64,000 bases of DNA from assembly GCA_910579215.1 (NCBI GenBank), contig CAJTTN010000002.1, positions 124,001 through 188,000 on the forward strand, read 5' to 3'. This document shows, in pieces, positions 46,141 to 55,384 of the stretch (position 1 is the stretch's first letter; every line of letters starts with the position of its first letter). Made by a program: the position numbers and the translations under genes. This DNA comes from an uncultured Anaeroplasmataceae bacterium. Its GTDB lineage: Bacteria > Bacillota_I > Bacilli_A > Acholeplasmatales > Anaeroplasmataceae. Below the pieces are notes generated by a model. It was not told the origin of the DNA and ran no database searches. It saw only the letters and a program-made list of their open reading frames with translations.

Positions 46141-47316
46141 ATGGAAGCATTAGCACCAAAAAAACTAAATATTTATTCTAGCTTTAGCTTATCAAGTGAT
46201 GATGTTTCTACATTATCTCTTCTTTATGCTCCCTTGATTGGCAGTGAAGCGGTAATGCTTTATTTTGGATTACAATCCTTGCTTGAACGTAACAATTTAA
46301 AAAGTGAAGCCTATACCCATAGAGAAATTTATGATTTATTTGGTTTATCGGAAAAGCTATTTTTGAAAGCAAGATATCAATTAGAGGGAATAGGACTTCT
46401 AACTAGTTATCAAGCAGGAGAAGAATTAATTTATGTTATTTGTCCTCCGTTGTCTCCTAAAAATTTTATAAAGGATGCAACTTTAGGCTTATATCTATCC
46501 TCTAAAATAGGAAAGGATTTGTCAAGTAAAGTATTCACACATTTTAAGGTAGAAAAAATTGATAAAAGCAAATTTAGCAATGTGACTAAAAGCTTTGAAG
46601 AGGTTTACACCTCAGTAATCAATGAAGATATAGGCTTTGCTAGATTTCAGTATTTATTGGGAAGAAAGCCTACGAGTACTATCAAAATCAATCATAAAAA
46701 ATTTGATTTCTCTGAATTTCAAAAACTAATCAATATGGATTTTTTAGAGACAGGTATCACAAAGCAATTTCAAGATCAAATCATTCAAATTTCTTTTGTT
46801 TACGCTTTTGACGAGCTACAAATGGCTAACCTATATAACGAATCCATCAATCGATCTGGACTATTTGATTATCGTCTTTTAAAGAAAAAAGCCAATGTAT
46901 TATATAGCTATTTACATCATATGGATGCACCTAAGCTAATTACAAAGGAAGAAGAAAATATAGATAGTGTAGATTTAATAGAATATCTAGATACGACATC
47001 CCCATCAGAGATATTATCAAATATTATGCCAAATTTTCCTCCACGTTATTTAAATATTGTAGAAGAAATATATGCAAATATTGATTTGCCTAGAGGTGTA
47101 CTAAATTGTATGATCATCAAGGTTTTAAAAGAAAAAAGTGGAGAACTACCAGCAGTTGCTTATTTTAAAAAGATGAGTGATACTTGGATAGCGCATAATA
47201 TTTATTCTACAAGTGATGCCATTAAATATTCTACATCCTTTGAGGGAAATGAAACGACTACAAATTTTAAGAAAAAGAATGACAGATATAAAACAGGAGG
47301 CTTCGACTCTCTATGA
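46141..47316 (+). CDS. dnaB: Helicase-loading protein DnaB (Bacillus type, DnaD/DnaB fold)
   Basis: 391 residues. The winged-helix N-terminal domain (SLSSDDVSTLSLLYAPLIGSE) and the later DnaB_2/DnaD-like helices (LNIVEEIYANIDLPRGVLNCMIIKVL, about 300-330) match the Firmicute DnaB that attaches the origin complex and helps load the replicative helicase. This is not the DnaB helicase of E. coli. It overlaps dnaI by 4 bp, the universal pairing in this phylum. Confidence 0.92.
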   Translation: MEALAPKKLNIYSSFSLSSDDVSTLSLLYAPLIGSEAVMLYFGLQSLLERNNLKSEAYTHREIYDLFGLSEKLFLKARYQLEGIGLLTSYQAGEELIYVICPPLSPKNFIKDATLGLYLSSKIGKDLSSKVFTHFKVEKIDKSKFSNVTKSFEEVYTSVINEDIGFARFQYLLGRKPTSTIKINHKKFDFSEFQKLINMDFLETGITKQFQDQIIQISFVYAFDELQMANLYNESINRSGLFDYRLLKKKANVLYSYLHHMDAPKLITKEEENIDSVDLIEYLDTTSPSEILSNIMPNFPPRYLNIVEEIYANIDLPRGVLNCMIIKVLKEKSGELPAVAYFKKMSDTWIAHNIYSTSDAIKYSTSFEGNETTTNFKKKNDRYKTGGFDSL

Positions 47317-48182
47317 AAAAAATGAATTTTGAAGCAAATCAAAAGGAGGTTCTTCAGTTTGTAGAAGAGCTTCAAAGAGACCCATTATTAGAAGGATATG
47401 AAATAAATCAAAGTAATGCGAATGATTTTTATATTCTTAAGGAAGATAAAAAAAATTGTGCTTCCTGTAACGGCTTGTCTCAATGTAAAAATATGAATGA
47501 GGGGTATGCCTTATTCTATGAAGATTCTAACTTTGTTTTGCAGCCCTGTAGATTTAAAAAGGAAGCAAATCGTCTTCTTAATGAGGATCAAAAGATAAAG
47601 ACTTTATTTATATCTAAAAGTATACTGTCAGCAAATTTAGAATCCTTTGATATTACAACTCCAAATCGGAAAAAGATTTATGAGCACATATTAAAATTTC
47701 TTACGCAATATCAGCAAAATAAATTTATAAAGGGTTTATATTTGTATGGTACATTTGCTACAGGAAAAACATTTATTCTAGGCTGTATTGCCAATGAGCT
47801 TGCTAGAAAGGGAATAGTGTCCTTAATCATCTATTTTCCAGATTTAGTTGTAGAGCTTAAAAGCTCAATAGGAACTTCAAGATTAGAAGAGCTCATCAAT
47901 TATCTAAAAAGTGTAGATGTTTTATTTTTAGATGATTTAGGGAGTGAAAATATGACTCCTTGGCTAAGAGATGAAATATTAGGACCTGTATTAAATTATC
48001 GTTTAATGGAGGAAAAGCCAATTTTTATTTCTTCTAATATAGATCCTACTACAGAGGATTTACGCCTCCATTTTAGTCTTACCAAAGCACCATCTGATCA
48101 ATTAAAGGGAGCAAGAATTCAATCTCGCTTAGAGGGATTAGTTATTCCGATTGAATTAGATAATCCCCAATATAAAAGATAG
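47313..48182 (+). CDS. dnaI: Helicase loader DnaI
   Basis: 289 residues. The N-terminal part has a Cys cluster (CASCNGLSQC and a later PCRF) for zinc. The AAA+ domain has Walker A YGTFATGKTF (about 145-155), Walker B VLFLDDLGSEN, and sensor FISSNI. It loads the replicative helicase together with DnaB and DnaD. It starts in the dnaB stop and ends the operon; the T-box of thrS follows. Confidence 0.95.
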   Translation: MKKMNFEANQKEVLQFVEELQRDPLLEGYEINQSNANDFYILKEDKKNCASCNGLSQCKNMNEGYALFYEDSNFVLQPCRFKKEANRLLNEDQKIKTLFISKSILSANLESFDITTPNRKKIYEHILKFLTQYQQNKFIKGLYLYGTFATGKTFILGCIANELARKGIVSLIIYFPDLVVELKSSIGTSRLEELINYLKSVDVLFLDDLGSENMTPWLRDEILGPVLNYRLMEEKPIFISSNIDPTTEDLRLHFSLTKAPSDQLKGARIQSRLEGLVIPIELDNPQYKR

Positions 48183-48234
48183 AATTGTATAGATTTTAAA
48201 AAATCATAGTATAGAAGAAATTAATTTTGGTCTA

Positions 48235-48263
48235 TTGTATTTTTAAAAAAAATGATATATAAT
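48235..48263 (+). promoter_or_regulatory. Promoter of thrS
   Basis: TTGTAT (48235-48240), 17 nt, TATAAT (48258-48263), just upstream of the T-box leader. Confidence 0.65.
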
Positions 48264-48289
48264 ATTATCAAATCGTTTGATAAAGGACA

Positions 48290-48491
48290 TGATTAGATAT
48301 GACTTTATTTCAGAGAGGATACGTTTGGTGGAAGTATCTATAAAGCATAAGTAGTTACTACCTTTAAAGATGAATGGAGGAAATGCCATTTCGTTTAATT
48401 TGCGTTAAGAATTGTTGAGTGTTAGAAGAAATTCTAAAATTAAGGTGGTACCGCGATTACATCGTCCTTTGGTTGGGACGATTTTTTTTAT
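48290..48491 (+). promoter_or_regulatory. T-box leader of thrS
   Basis: Stem I starts near CTTTATTT and includes AGAGAGGATACG...GGTGG. Threonine codons ACT (48357-48359) and ACC (48360-48362) lie at the expected specifier place before the closing helix. The T-box AAGGTGGTACCGCG is at 48442-48455. The terminator is ATCGTCC / GGACGAT followed by eight T (48461-48489). Uncharged tRNA-Thr should favour the antiterminator. Confidence 0.93.
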
Positions 48492-48517
48492 ATTAATAAA
48501 TTAAAGGAGAAGAAAAT

Positions 48518-50416
48518 ATGATAAAGATTAGTTTAAAAGACGGAAGTATTAAAGAGGCTGAGAAAGGTAAATTAATTATAGAATTTGCCAAGGAGTTATC
48601 TCCTAGTTTAGCAAAAAAGGCATGTGTTGCCAAACTAGATGAGGTTTTGGTTGATTTAAAAACTCCACTTCTTAAGGATAGTAAATTGGAAATCATTTTA
48701 TTTGAGGATAAAGAAGCTATAGATGTTTTAAATCACTCTTGTGCTCATTTGCTAGCACATGCAATGAAGAGATTATATCCAGATACCTGCTTTGGTGTAG
48801 GACCAGCTATTGAGGAAGGCTTTTATTATGACTTCAGGGTGAATAGTGCGATAGCCCTTGAGGATCTACCTAAGATTGAAGCAGAAATGAAAAAAATAGT
48901 GAAAGAAAATATTTCTATTCAGCATTATTATCTAGATAAAGAAGAAGCGAAAAAGAAATTTGCTTCTGATAAATTTAAATGTGAGCTTATTGATGCTGTT
49001 GAGGATGAACAGGTGGGGATTTATGAGCAAGCAGACTATGCAGATGTTTGTAGAGGACCACATGTAATATCTACAGCTATTTTGAAGAATTTTAAGCTAT
49101 TAAATGTATCAGGTGCCTATTGGCGAGGAGATTCTAAAAATGAAATGCTTACACGCATTTATGGAACTTGCTTTGCAACAGCAGAAGCTCTAGAGTTACA
49201 CTTGCATAATTTAGAGGAAAGAAAGAAAAGAGATCATCGTAAATTAGGAAAAGAATTAGACCTATTTATGATTTCAGAATATGGTCCTGGACTTCCATTT
49301 TGGTTGCCAAAGGGATATCAATTGAGAAGAAGCTTAGAAGACTTTTGGTTGGATATTCATAAAAGAAATGGGTATTTAACTATAAATACTCCTATCATGC
49401 TAAATCGTGAGCTTTGGGAAACCTCTGGACACTGGGATCACTACAAGGAAGATATGTTTACGATAGAGGTTGAAGATGGAACTTATGCTATTAAACCAAT
49501 GAATTGTCCAGGTGCAATATTGGTTTATAAAAATGATTTACATTCCTATAAGGAACTTCCATTACGTTATTCTGAATTAGGGAATGTCCATCGCTATGAG
49601 GCTAGTGGGGCATTGAATGGTCTATTTAGAGTTCGAGGCTTTACTCAAGATGATGCTCATATTTTATTAACTGAAAAGCAAGTAGGAGAAGAGGTTGCTA
49701 AAATTCTTTCTCTTTATGACCAAATTTATTCTATTTTTGGCTTGGATTATGCAATCGAATTATCAACTAGACCAGAGGATAATTATATTGGAGAAATAGA
49801 GGTTTGGAATGTTGCCGAAAAAGCCTTAGAAGAGGCTTGCCTAGCAACAGGACATAGCTTTAAAATAAATCCTGGAGATGGGGCTTTTTATGGACCAAAG
49901 CTAGATTTTAAGCTTAGAGATTCAATGAATCGTATTTGGCAATGTGGAACTGTTCAGCTAGATATGCAATTACCAGGACGCTTTAATTGTACATATATTG
50001 CTGAAGATGGTACTAAGAAAACGCCTATTATGATTCATAGAGCTTGTTTTGGCTCCCTAGAACGTTTCATAGGAATAATTACAGAAAATTATGCTGGTGC
50101 CTTTCCTTGCTGGTTAGCTCCAGTTCAGGTTAAATTAATTCCTGTTTCTGAAAAGCATAAGGAATATTGTTTAAAACTAAATGAGCTTTTCAGTCAGGTA
50201 GGCATTCGCTTTGAAAATGATTTTAGAGATGAAAAGCTAGGATATAAAATAAGAGAAGCTCAAACAAAAAAGATTCCTTATACGCTTGTTTTAGGTGATA
50301 AAGAAGTAGAATCAAATACTGTAAATTATCGTCCTTATGGAAAGCAGGAGCAAATATCTATATCAATAGAGGAATTTATAGCTTTGCTTTTAAAGCATAT
50401 GAAGGATAAAAATTAA
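48518..50416 (+). CDS. thrS: Threonyl-tRNA synthetase
   Basis: 632 residues. TGS domain (1-62), the editing domain with the zinc-type HSCAHLLAHAM (about 75) and the C/H site in YADVCRGPH, then the class II core: motif 2 NVHRYEASGALNGLFRVRGFTQDDAHI and motif 3 near GSLERFIGIITENYAG. A C-terminal anticodon-binding domain follows. A GGAGAAG site precedes the ATG. Controlled by the T-box in front. Confidence 0.97.
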   Translation: MIKISLKDGSIKEAEKGKLIIEFAKELSPSLAKKACVAKLDEVLVDLKTPLLKDSKLEIILFEDKEAIDVLNHSCAHLLAHAMKRLYPDTCFGVGPAIEEGFYYDFRVNSAIALEDLPKIEAEMKKIVKENISIQHYYLDKEEAKKKFASDKFKCELIDAVEDEQVGIYEQADYADVCRGPHVISTAILKNFKLLNVSGAYWRGDSKNEMLTRIYGTCFATAEALELHLHNLEERKKRDHRKLGKELDLFMISEYGPGLPFWLPKGYQLRRSLEDFWLDIHKRNGYLTINTPIMLNRELWETSGHWDHYKEDMFTIEVEDGTYAIKPMNCPGAILVYKNDLHSYKELPLRYSELGNVHRYEASGALNGLFRVRGFTQDDAHILLTEKQVGEEVAKILSLYDQIYSIFGLDYAIELSTRPEDNYIGEIEVWNVAEKALEEACLATGHSFKINPGDGAFYGPKLDFKLRDSMNRIWQCGTVQLDMQLPGRFNCTYIAEDGTKKTPIMIHRACFGSLERFIGIITENYAGAFPCWLAPVQVKLIPVSEKHKEYCLKLNELFSQVGIRFENDFRDEKLGYKIREAQTKKIPYTLVLGDKEVESNTVNYRPYGKQEQISISIEEFIALLLKHMKDKN

Positions 50417-50420
50417 ATTT

Positions 50421-50452
50421 AGATACGGTCTATGGATTCATAGACCCTATCT
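50421..50452 (+). promoter_or_regulatory. Hairpin between thrS and the ABC-F gene
   Basis: AGATACGGTCTATG and CATAGACCCTATCT form a 14-pair stem with a C-C mismatch and a 4-nt loop, filling the 54-bp gap. No T-run follows. It may be an intercistronic processing or attenuation element in front of the ABC-F start. Confidence 0.55.
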
Positions 50453-50470
50453 TATGTTAGGAGGTGTCCT

Positions 50471-52015
50471 ATGGGATTATTAGAAGTAGAGGGATTAGAA
50501 TTTAAATATAGTGATCAAGGTCTATATAATAAAGTATCCTTCAGAATTCAACCTAAGGAGCATATCGTATTAGTAGGTGACAATGGCTGTGGAAAGTCAA
50601 CCTTTATGAATTTGATAGCTAAAAATTTAATCCCTGATGCAGGGAGTATCGTTTGGCTAAATCATGTTACCTACTCTTATTTAGATCAACATTTAAAAGT
50701 TAAGAAAGATATTTCTATTTATGATTATTTAACAGAGGTATTTTCTCCACTTATTGAAAAAGAAAAGAAAATGAATCAATATTATGAATTGCTGTGCCAT
50801 TGTCCAGAACATGAGTATGAGAAATATTTAACAAGAGCTCAAAGCATTCAGGAAGAACTTGAGGAAAAGAATTTTTATCAGATGAATTCTACCTTGGGGA
50901 ATGTGGTCAATGGTTTAGGAATTCAAAATTATGGCTTGGACACACAATTAAATCATTTGAGTGGTGGTCAACGCGCGAAGGTTTATTTAGCGAAGCTACT
51001 ATTAGAAGCACCAGATGTTTTACTTATGGATGAGCCTACCAATTTTTTAGATACAGCACATATTGAATGGTTAGCTAAATATTTAAAGGAGTTACAAAAA
51101 GCATTTGTTGTCATCAGTCATGATGAAGAATTTTTAAGGGCAATTGGTGAGGTCGTATATTGTCTTTCTAATAAGGAAATGGTTCGTTATAAAATGAATT
51201 ATGATATGTTTTTAAAGGAAAAGAATTTAAGAGATTCACAATATAAAAATGCATTTGAAAATCAACAAAAGTTTATTAAAAAAACGCAGGAATTTATTCA
51301 AAAAAATATAGTAAGAGCTACAACCTCAAAACAAGCAAAATCTAGAAGAAAAATGCTTGAGCGTGTTAAGCTTTTAGAAAAGCCAAAAAATCATGAGCCT
51401 ATGCATTTAAAATTTCCATATTCTAAGGAATTAGGAGCTGAGGTTCTTAAATTGCAAGGATTAACAGTAGGCTATAAGGATAAAGTTGTTTTAAGTCAAA
51501 TTGATTTTCTTTTAAAGCATAATGAGAAAGTAGTAATTTTAGGACATAATGGAATTGGAAAATCTACCATACTAAAAACAATTTTAGGGGTATTGCCAAA
51601 ATTAGAAGGAGAATATGTATGGAGTCCTTCTGCTGATGTGAATTACTTTTCTCAAGAGGAGGAATATGATCAACTTATAACTCCTATCCGTTATTTGAGA
51701 GGATTTTATCCTTTAAAAACAGATGGAGAGCTTAGAAGTATTTTAGCATCAGCAGGAATAAAAGGGGAACTTGCTCTACAGCCAATGGCAAGCTTGAGTG
51801 GTGGGCAACAAACTAAGGTTAGACTTGCTTTAATGACCATGAAAAAAAGTAATATTTTAATTTTTGATGAACCAACGAATCATCTAGATATATTTTCTAA
51901 GGAAGAATTATGGAATAGCATCCATTCCTTTCCTGGGTCCGTTATTTTAGTTACGCATGAACCAGAGTTTTATGAAGGTTTAGTAGACGTAGAGTTAAAA
52001 TTTGAAGAGGTATAA
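50471..52015 (+). CDS. ABC-F ribosome-associated ATPase
   Basis: 514 residues with two ABC domains and no membrane segments. First: GDNGCGKST, LSGGQRAKVYLAKLLLEAPDVLLMDEPTNFLD. Second: GHNGIGKST, LSGGQQTKVRLALM and FDEPTNHLD. A charged linker (about 235-310, KAKSRRKMLERVKLLEKP) separates them. Such proteins enter the ribosomal E-site to free stalled ribosomes or protect from antibiotics; which subfamily this is cannot be told. GGAGG precedes the ATG. Confidence 0.93.
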   Translation: MGLLEVEGLEFKYSDQGLYNKVSFRIQPKEHIVLVGDNGCGKSTFMNLIAKNLIPDAGSIVWLNHVTYSYLDQHLKVKKDISIYDYLTEVFSPLIEKEKKMNQYYELLCHCPEHEYEKYLTRAQSIQEELEEKNFYQMNSTLGNVVNGLGIQNYGLDTQLNHLSGGQRAKVYLAKLLLEAPDVLLMDEPTNFLDTAHIEWLAKYLKELQKAFVVISHDEEFLRAIGEVVYCLSNKEMVRYKMNYDMFLKEKNLRDSQYKNAFENQQKFIKKTQEFIQKNIVRATTSKQAKSRRKMLERVKLLEKPKNHEPMHLKFPYSKELGAEVLKLQGLTVGYKDKVVLSQIDFLLKHNEKVVILGHNGIGKSTILKTILGVLPKLEGEYVWSPSADVNYFSQEEEYDQLITPIRYLRGFYPLKTDGELRSILASAGIKGELALQPMASLSGGQQTKVRLALMTMKKSNILIFDEPTNHLDIFSKEELWNSIHSFPGSVILVTHEPEFYEGLVDVELKFEEV

Positions 52016-52016
52016 C

Positions 52017-52433
52017 ATGTTGGTTTATAAGAATTTTAAGGACATTACTAAAGAAAGTCTTGAACTTAGAAGAGAAGTGTTTATTATGGAACAAAAAGTT
52101 CCTTTAGAGCTAGAATTAGAAGCAGATGAGGATAAGCATATTCATTGTTGTTTATATGAGAATGATATTTTGATTGCTTATGCTAGAGTTTTTCTTTCCA
52201 ATCCTACTATCATAAGCAGAGTATGTGTGAAAAAGGAATATCGCAATCTAGGCTATGGAAAAAAGATAATGGGATACGCAGAGTCACAAATTCCAATGCG
52301 TAAGGTTGAGATACAGCTTCATGCTCAGCTTCATGCAGCTCCTTTTTATGAGTCCTTAGGGTATACAAGCTATGGAAGAAGCTTTAGTGAAGCAAATATA
52401 GAGCATATCAATATGAAAAAAATTAAAGTATAA
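52017..52433 (+). CDS. GNAT-family N-acetyltransferase (ElaA-like)
   Basis: 138 residues from the ATG at 52017, chosen because AGAGG is well placed and the upstream TTG frame at 52002 lies in the ABC-F gene. The acetyl-CoA binding part is ISRVCVKKEYRNLGYGKKIM (R/Q-x-x-G-x-G/A pattern), followed by QLHAQLHAAPFYESLGY. This arrangement with a HAQ strand is like ElaA/YjcF proteins. One base separates it from the ABC-F stop. The substrate is unknown. Confidence 0.85.
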   Translation: MLVYKNFKDITKESLELRREVFIMEQKVPLELELEADEDKHIHCCLYENDILIAYARVFLSNPTIISRVCVKKEYRNLGYGKKIMGYAESQIPMRKVEIQLHAQLHAAPFYESLGYTSYGRSFSEANIEHINMKKIKV

Positions 52434-52584
52434 AAGGGATAGACCATTTTTTAAAAGGAGTTCAAAATTAGAATTTCTTTTTTCTCGTTTTGTTTTCTAT
52501 TAGAATGCTATAACTCTTTTGATACTATAAGAGAATAGTGTCTATTTTTATATATCTAAATAGCTGTGAAAATGTAAATATATC

Positions 52585-52613
52585 TTGACTTTTCTTGTTA
52601 AAATTAATATAAT
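52585..52613 (+). promoter_or_regulatory. Promoter of yceD-rpmF
   Basis: TTGACT (52585-52590), 17 nt, TATAAT (52608-52613), 24 nt before the start. The rest of 52434-52584 has no gene. Confidence 0.75.
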
Positions 52614-52636
52614 TAAATATGCTGAGGTGATTTTTT

Positions 52637-53092
52637 ATGCGTTTAACTTTAGCTCAATTGCATAAGCTAGCCATGCCTTATCATTGTACAGAGGAATTGG
52701 ATATTTCAGATGAGCTTACAGGCTTTGAGGATATTCGTTCTATGTCTAAGGTGATTGTAGAATATGATATTCATGAGCGTGGGTTAGATACATATTTTAT
52801 TACCTTTCGCTTTAAGGTAGATCTTATCATGCAATGTGCAATAACATTACAGGATGTACCTTATACAATTTCAGCTGAAGCAGAAGAGATTTTTACAACG
52901 GATGATACTATAGAAGAGGCATTTATAATTACAGGACAAACCTTAGATACAAAAGAGGCAGTAGTTACAAATGTATTGATTCAAAAGCCTATGACAGTTT
53001 ATGCAGAAGGGATAAGCTTTGAGGATGAAGGCTCTATAGAGGAAGAAGATACTATAAATCCCGCATTTGCTAAACTGAAAGATCTATTATAG
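52637..53092 (+). CDS. yceD: YceD-family (DUF177) protein
   Basis: 151 residues. It contains the DUF177 features: the acidic RVS-like beta core around RFKVDLIMQCAITLQDVPYTI with the conserved single Cys, and an acidic C-terminus ending FAKLKDLL. It sits directly before rpmF, the conserved pairing. In bacteria and plants the family is linked to 23S rRNA accumulation. The gap to rpmF is 12 bp. Confidence 0.93.
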   Translation: MRLTLAQLHKLAMPYHCTEELDISDELTGFEDIRSMSKVIVEYDIHERGLDTYFITFRFKVDLIMQCAITLQDVPYTISAEAEEIFTTDDTIEEAFIITGQTLDTKEAVVTNVLIQKPMTVYAEGISFEDEGSIEEEDTINPAFAKLKDLL

Positions 53093-53104
53093 GAGGTGTA
53101 ATAT

Positions 53105-53299
53105 ATGGCAGTACCTTTTCGTAGAACTTCTAAGATGAAGAAGGCAGTAAGACGTTCTCATTTAGCATTGAAAGTTCCTGGAATGATTACTTGTCCTAAC
53201 TGTGGTGAATTAACTTTAGCTCATAGAGTATGTTCTAACTGTGGTTTTTATAAAGGAAAATTAGTAGTTGCTCCAAAAGCAGAGAAGACCGAAGAATAA
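53105..53299 (+). CDS. rpmF: Ribosomal protein L32
   Basis: 64 residues. It starts MAVPFRRTSKMKKAVRRSH and has the zinc knuckles CPNC (about 36) and CSNCGFYKGK (about 49), so it is the zinc-binding form of L32. GGAGG lies before the ATG, and the C-terminus has the usual acidic Lys/Glu tail. A strong terminator follows. Confidence 0.97.
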   Translation: MAVPFRRTSKMKKAVRRSHLALKVPGMITCPNCGELTLAHRVCSNCGFYKGKLVVAPKAEKTEE

Positions 53300-53318
53300 T
53301 AGTAAATATTATTGGTAG

Positions 53319-53350
53319 AAATAGACACTAGAGGTGTCTATTTTCTATTT
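53319..53350 (+). terminator. Rho-independent terminator of yceD-rpmF
   Basis: AAATAGACAC, loop TAGAG, GTGTCTATTT followed by TCTATTTT; a perfect 10-bp stem. Confidence 0.85.
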
Positions 53351-53384
53351 TAGGACGATTTATACTTATTAAAAGCTTTTTTAA

Positions 53385-53413
53385 TTGCCTTTTTATAGGT
53401 TTTGTATTATAAT
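53385..53413 (+). promoter_or_regulatory. Promoter of queT
   Basis: TTGCCT (53385-53390), 17 nt, TATAAT (53408-53413), ending 10 nt before the riboswitch. Confidence 0.65.
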
Positions 53414-53423
53414 TTCATAACGT

Positions 53424-53470
53424 AGAAGGTGTTCCTTGCCTAACCATCTTCTAAAATAAAAAACAAGGAG
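53424..53470 (+). promoter_or_regulatory. preQ1-I riboswitch controlling queT translation
   Basis: P1 is AGAAG (53424-53428) with CTTCT (53448-53452). The loop holds CCTTG (53434-53438), which can pair with CAAGG (53464-53468) in the A-rich tail (AAAATAAAAAACAAGG), the H-type pseudoknot of preQ1-I aptamers. The CAAGG overlaps the Shine-Dalgarno AAGGAG (53465-53470), 8 nt before the start, so ligand binding should block ribosome entry. Confidence 0.85.
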
Positions 53471-53478
53471 TTTTAAAA

Positions 53479-54387
53479 ATGAAAAAAATGAATATTCGCT
53501 TTATTGCGAATTCAGCTATCATTGCTGGACTTTATGTAGCCCTTACCTGGCTACTTGCACCTATTTCCTATGGTGCAATTCAATTTCGTATTTCGGAAGC
53601 ACTTATTTTATTAGTAGCATTAAATCCGAAATATGCTTATGCCCTCATTATAGGTTGTTTTGTGGCAAATACTACATCGCCTATGGGATGGTATGATATG
53701 GGATTTGGTACACTTGCAACCATACTTGCAGTTTTACCAATGCTAAAGATTAAGCGTTTGGAACTGGCAAGTATATTTCCAGTTTTAAGTAATGCAATCA
53801 TTGTGTCTGTTGAATTAGGATTAGCCTTTGATTTGTTTATGCCAGAAGCTTTTTGGTTCAATGTTCTTACGGTTGGTCTAGGAGAGGCTGTAGTTTTATA
53901 TTGTGTTGGAATCCCTTTAATGATGAGCTTAGGGAAAAATGAAACTATGCGTCAGCTTTTAGAATTGAATACAACTCATCTTGCTACAAATTCTTTTATT
54001 ACCTTGCCAAGATGCTTGTCCACAGTGCTAGGAGCATTAGGAATAATTTTTTATATAGCCTTTCCTTTTTTGGAAAGAGTACAAGTAGATAGTGCAGAAG
54101 AAGGATTCATTACATTTACTGCCTTAGCACTAAGCTCAGAACAAATATGGTTAATTATTTTTTGTATTATCGGAGTTATAACGATACTATGGGGGCTTTT
54201 TTCTAGAAGGCTAGTAAAGCTTATTGGAAACTGTCTATTGTGGATAGGACTACTCACCGCTTATATTTTTGTTGGAATCAAGTTTACAGAAGCAAGTAAG
54301 TATACATTTTATTATGCCTATATTGCTTATTTATTGGTATATGGATTTATAATTTCTTATATATTTTATTTAGAAAATAAAGCATAA
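53479..54387 (+). CDS. queT: QueT-type queuosine-precursor transporter (ECF S component-like)
   Basis: 302 residues, about six to eight membrane segments. The first 160 residues match QueT: ALTWLLAPISYGAIQFRISEAL, then VANTTSPMGWYDMGFGTLAT. About 100 further residues form extra hydrophobic segments beyond the usual ~165-residue protein. The family takes up preQ1/queuine precursors as an ECF S component; the preQ1 riboswitch in front agrees with this. It is likely transcribed alone. Confidence 0.88.
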   Translation: MKKMNIRFIANSAIIAGLYVALTWLLAPISYGAIQFRISEALILLVALNPKYAYALIIGCFVANTTSPMGWYDMGFGTLATILAVLPMLKIKRLELASIFPVLSNAIIVSVELGLAFDLFMPEAFWFNVLTVGLGEAVVLYCVGIPLMMSLGKNETMRQLLELNTTHLATNSFITLPRCLSTVLGALGIIFYIAFPFLERVQVDSAEEGFITFTALALSSEQIWLIIFCIIGVITILWGLFSRRLVKLIGNCLLWIGLLTAYIFVGIKFTEASKYTFYYAYIAYLLVYGFIISYIFYLENKA

Positions 54388-54449
54388 TTAAATGCTTATA
54401 GATAGAAGAAAGGAGACAGGTATAGATATCTATACTCTTAGTTGTTGAT

Positions 54450-55376
54450 ATGTATGTACATAAAAGTGTCTTATTAAAAGAAGCAGTTGAATTGCTAAAT
54501 ATTAAACCATCAGGTATTTATGTAGATGCTACAACTGGTGGTGGTGGACATAGCTCCTTAATTTTATCTAAACTTACAACAGGACATTTATATTGCTTTG
54601 ATCAGGATGAATATGCTTTTCTAAAAGCCAAAGAGAAATTAGATTCTATTGGTCAAAATTATACATTTATCCCTTCTAATTTTGTTAATTTGAAGGAGGA
54701 ACTTGCAAAATGTGGAGTAGATCATATTGATGGAATTTTATATGATCTAGGAGTTTCTTCCTTTCAGCTTGATATACAAGAAAGGGGATTTTCTTATAAA
54801 TTAGATGCACCTTTAGATATGCGAATGAACCAAAGGCAAGACTTATCTGCGTATACAATTGTGAATCAATATTCCTTTGAAGATATTTCTCAGCTTCTTT
54901 TTAGATATGGAGAGGAGCCTTTTGCAAAGGCAATCGCTAGAAAAATTGAAGAAAAAAGAAAAGAGGCTCCTATAAGAACCACATTAGAACTAGTAGAAAT
55001 TATCAGAAGCGCCTTACCTGCTAAGGTATTAAGAAGTAAAGGACATCCTGCTAAGCAAACCTTTCAGGCCTTAAGAATAGCAGTTAATGATGAATTGCGT
55101 GTTTTTGAAAAAAGTATTTTAGATGCTTTAGAATTATTAAATAAAAATGGTAGAGCTGTAGTCATTACCTTTCATTCTTTAGAGGACCGTATTTGTAAAA
55201 TGATATTTAAAGAGAAAAGTACAATACAGATTCCTAAGGGGATACCAATGATAATCAAAGATCAGCCTGATTTTGAACTTATTACTAAAAAACCTTTCCT
55301 TCCAAGTGAAGAAGAAATAGAATTTAACAACCGTGCTCATAGTGCAAAAATGCGCTGTATTGAAAAAACAAAATAA
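54450..55376 (+). CDS. rsmH: 16S rRNA (cytosine-1402-N4) methyltransferase RsmH
   Basis: 308 residues. It starts MYVHKSVLLKEAVELL, and the SAM site VDATTGGGGHS is at about 24-34; GILYDLGVSSFQLD, HPAKQTFQALRIAVNDEL and FHSLEDR are RsmH signatures. The ATG has no close ribosome-binding site; AAGGAG lies about 35 nt upstream, with no other in-frame ATG between, so a start inside a structured leader is possible. In many relatives it heads the mraW/ftsL division cluster, but here it stands alone before a tRNA gene. Confidence 0.95.
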   Translation: MYVHKSVLLKEAVELLNIKPSGIYVDATTGGGGHSSLILSKLTTGHLYCFDQDEYAFLKAKEKLDSIGQNYTFIPSNFVNLKEELAKCGVDHIDGILYDLGVSSFQLDIQERGFSYKLDAPLDMRMNQRQDLSAYTIVNQYSFEDISQLLFRYGEEPFAKAIARKIEEKRKEAPIRTTLELVEIIRSALPAKVLRSKGHPAKQTFQALRIAVNDELRVFEKSILDALELLNKNGRAVVITFHSLEDRICKMIFKEKSTIQIPKGIPMIIKDQPDFELITKKPFLPSEEEIEFNNRAHSAKMRCIEKTK

Positions 55377-55384
55377 TTTATAAG

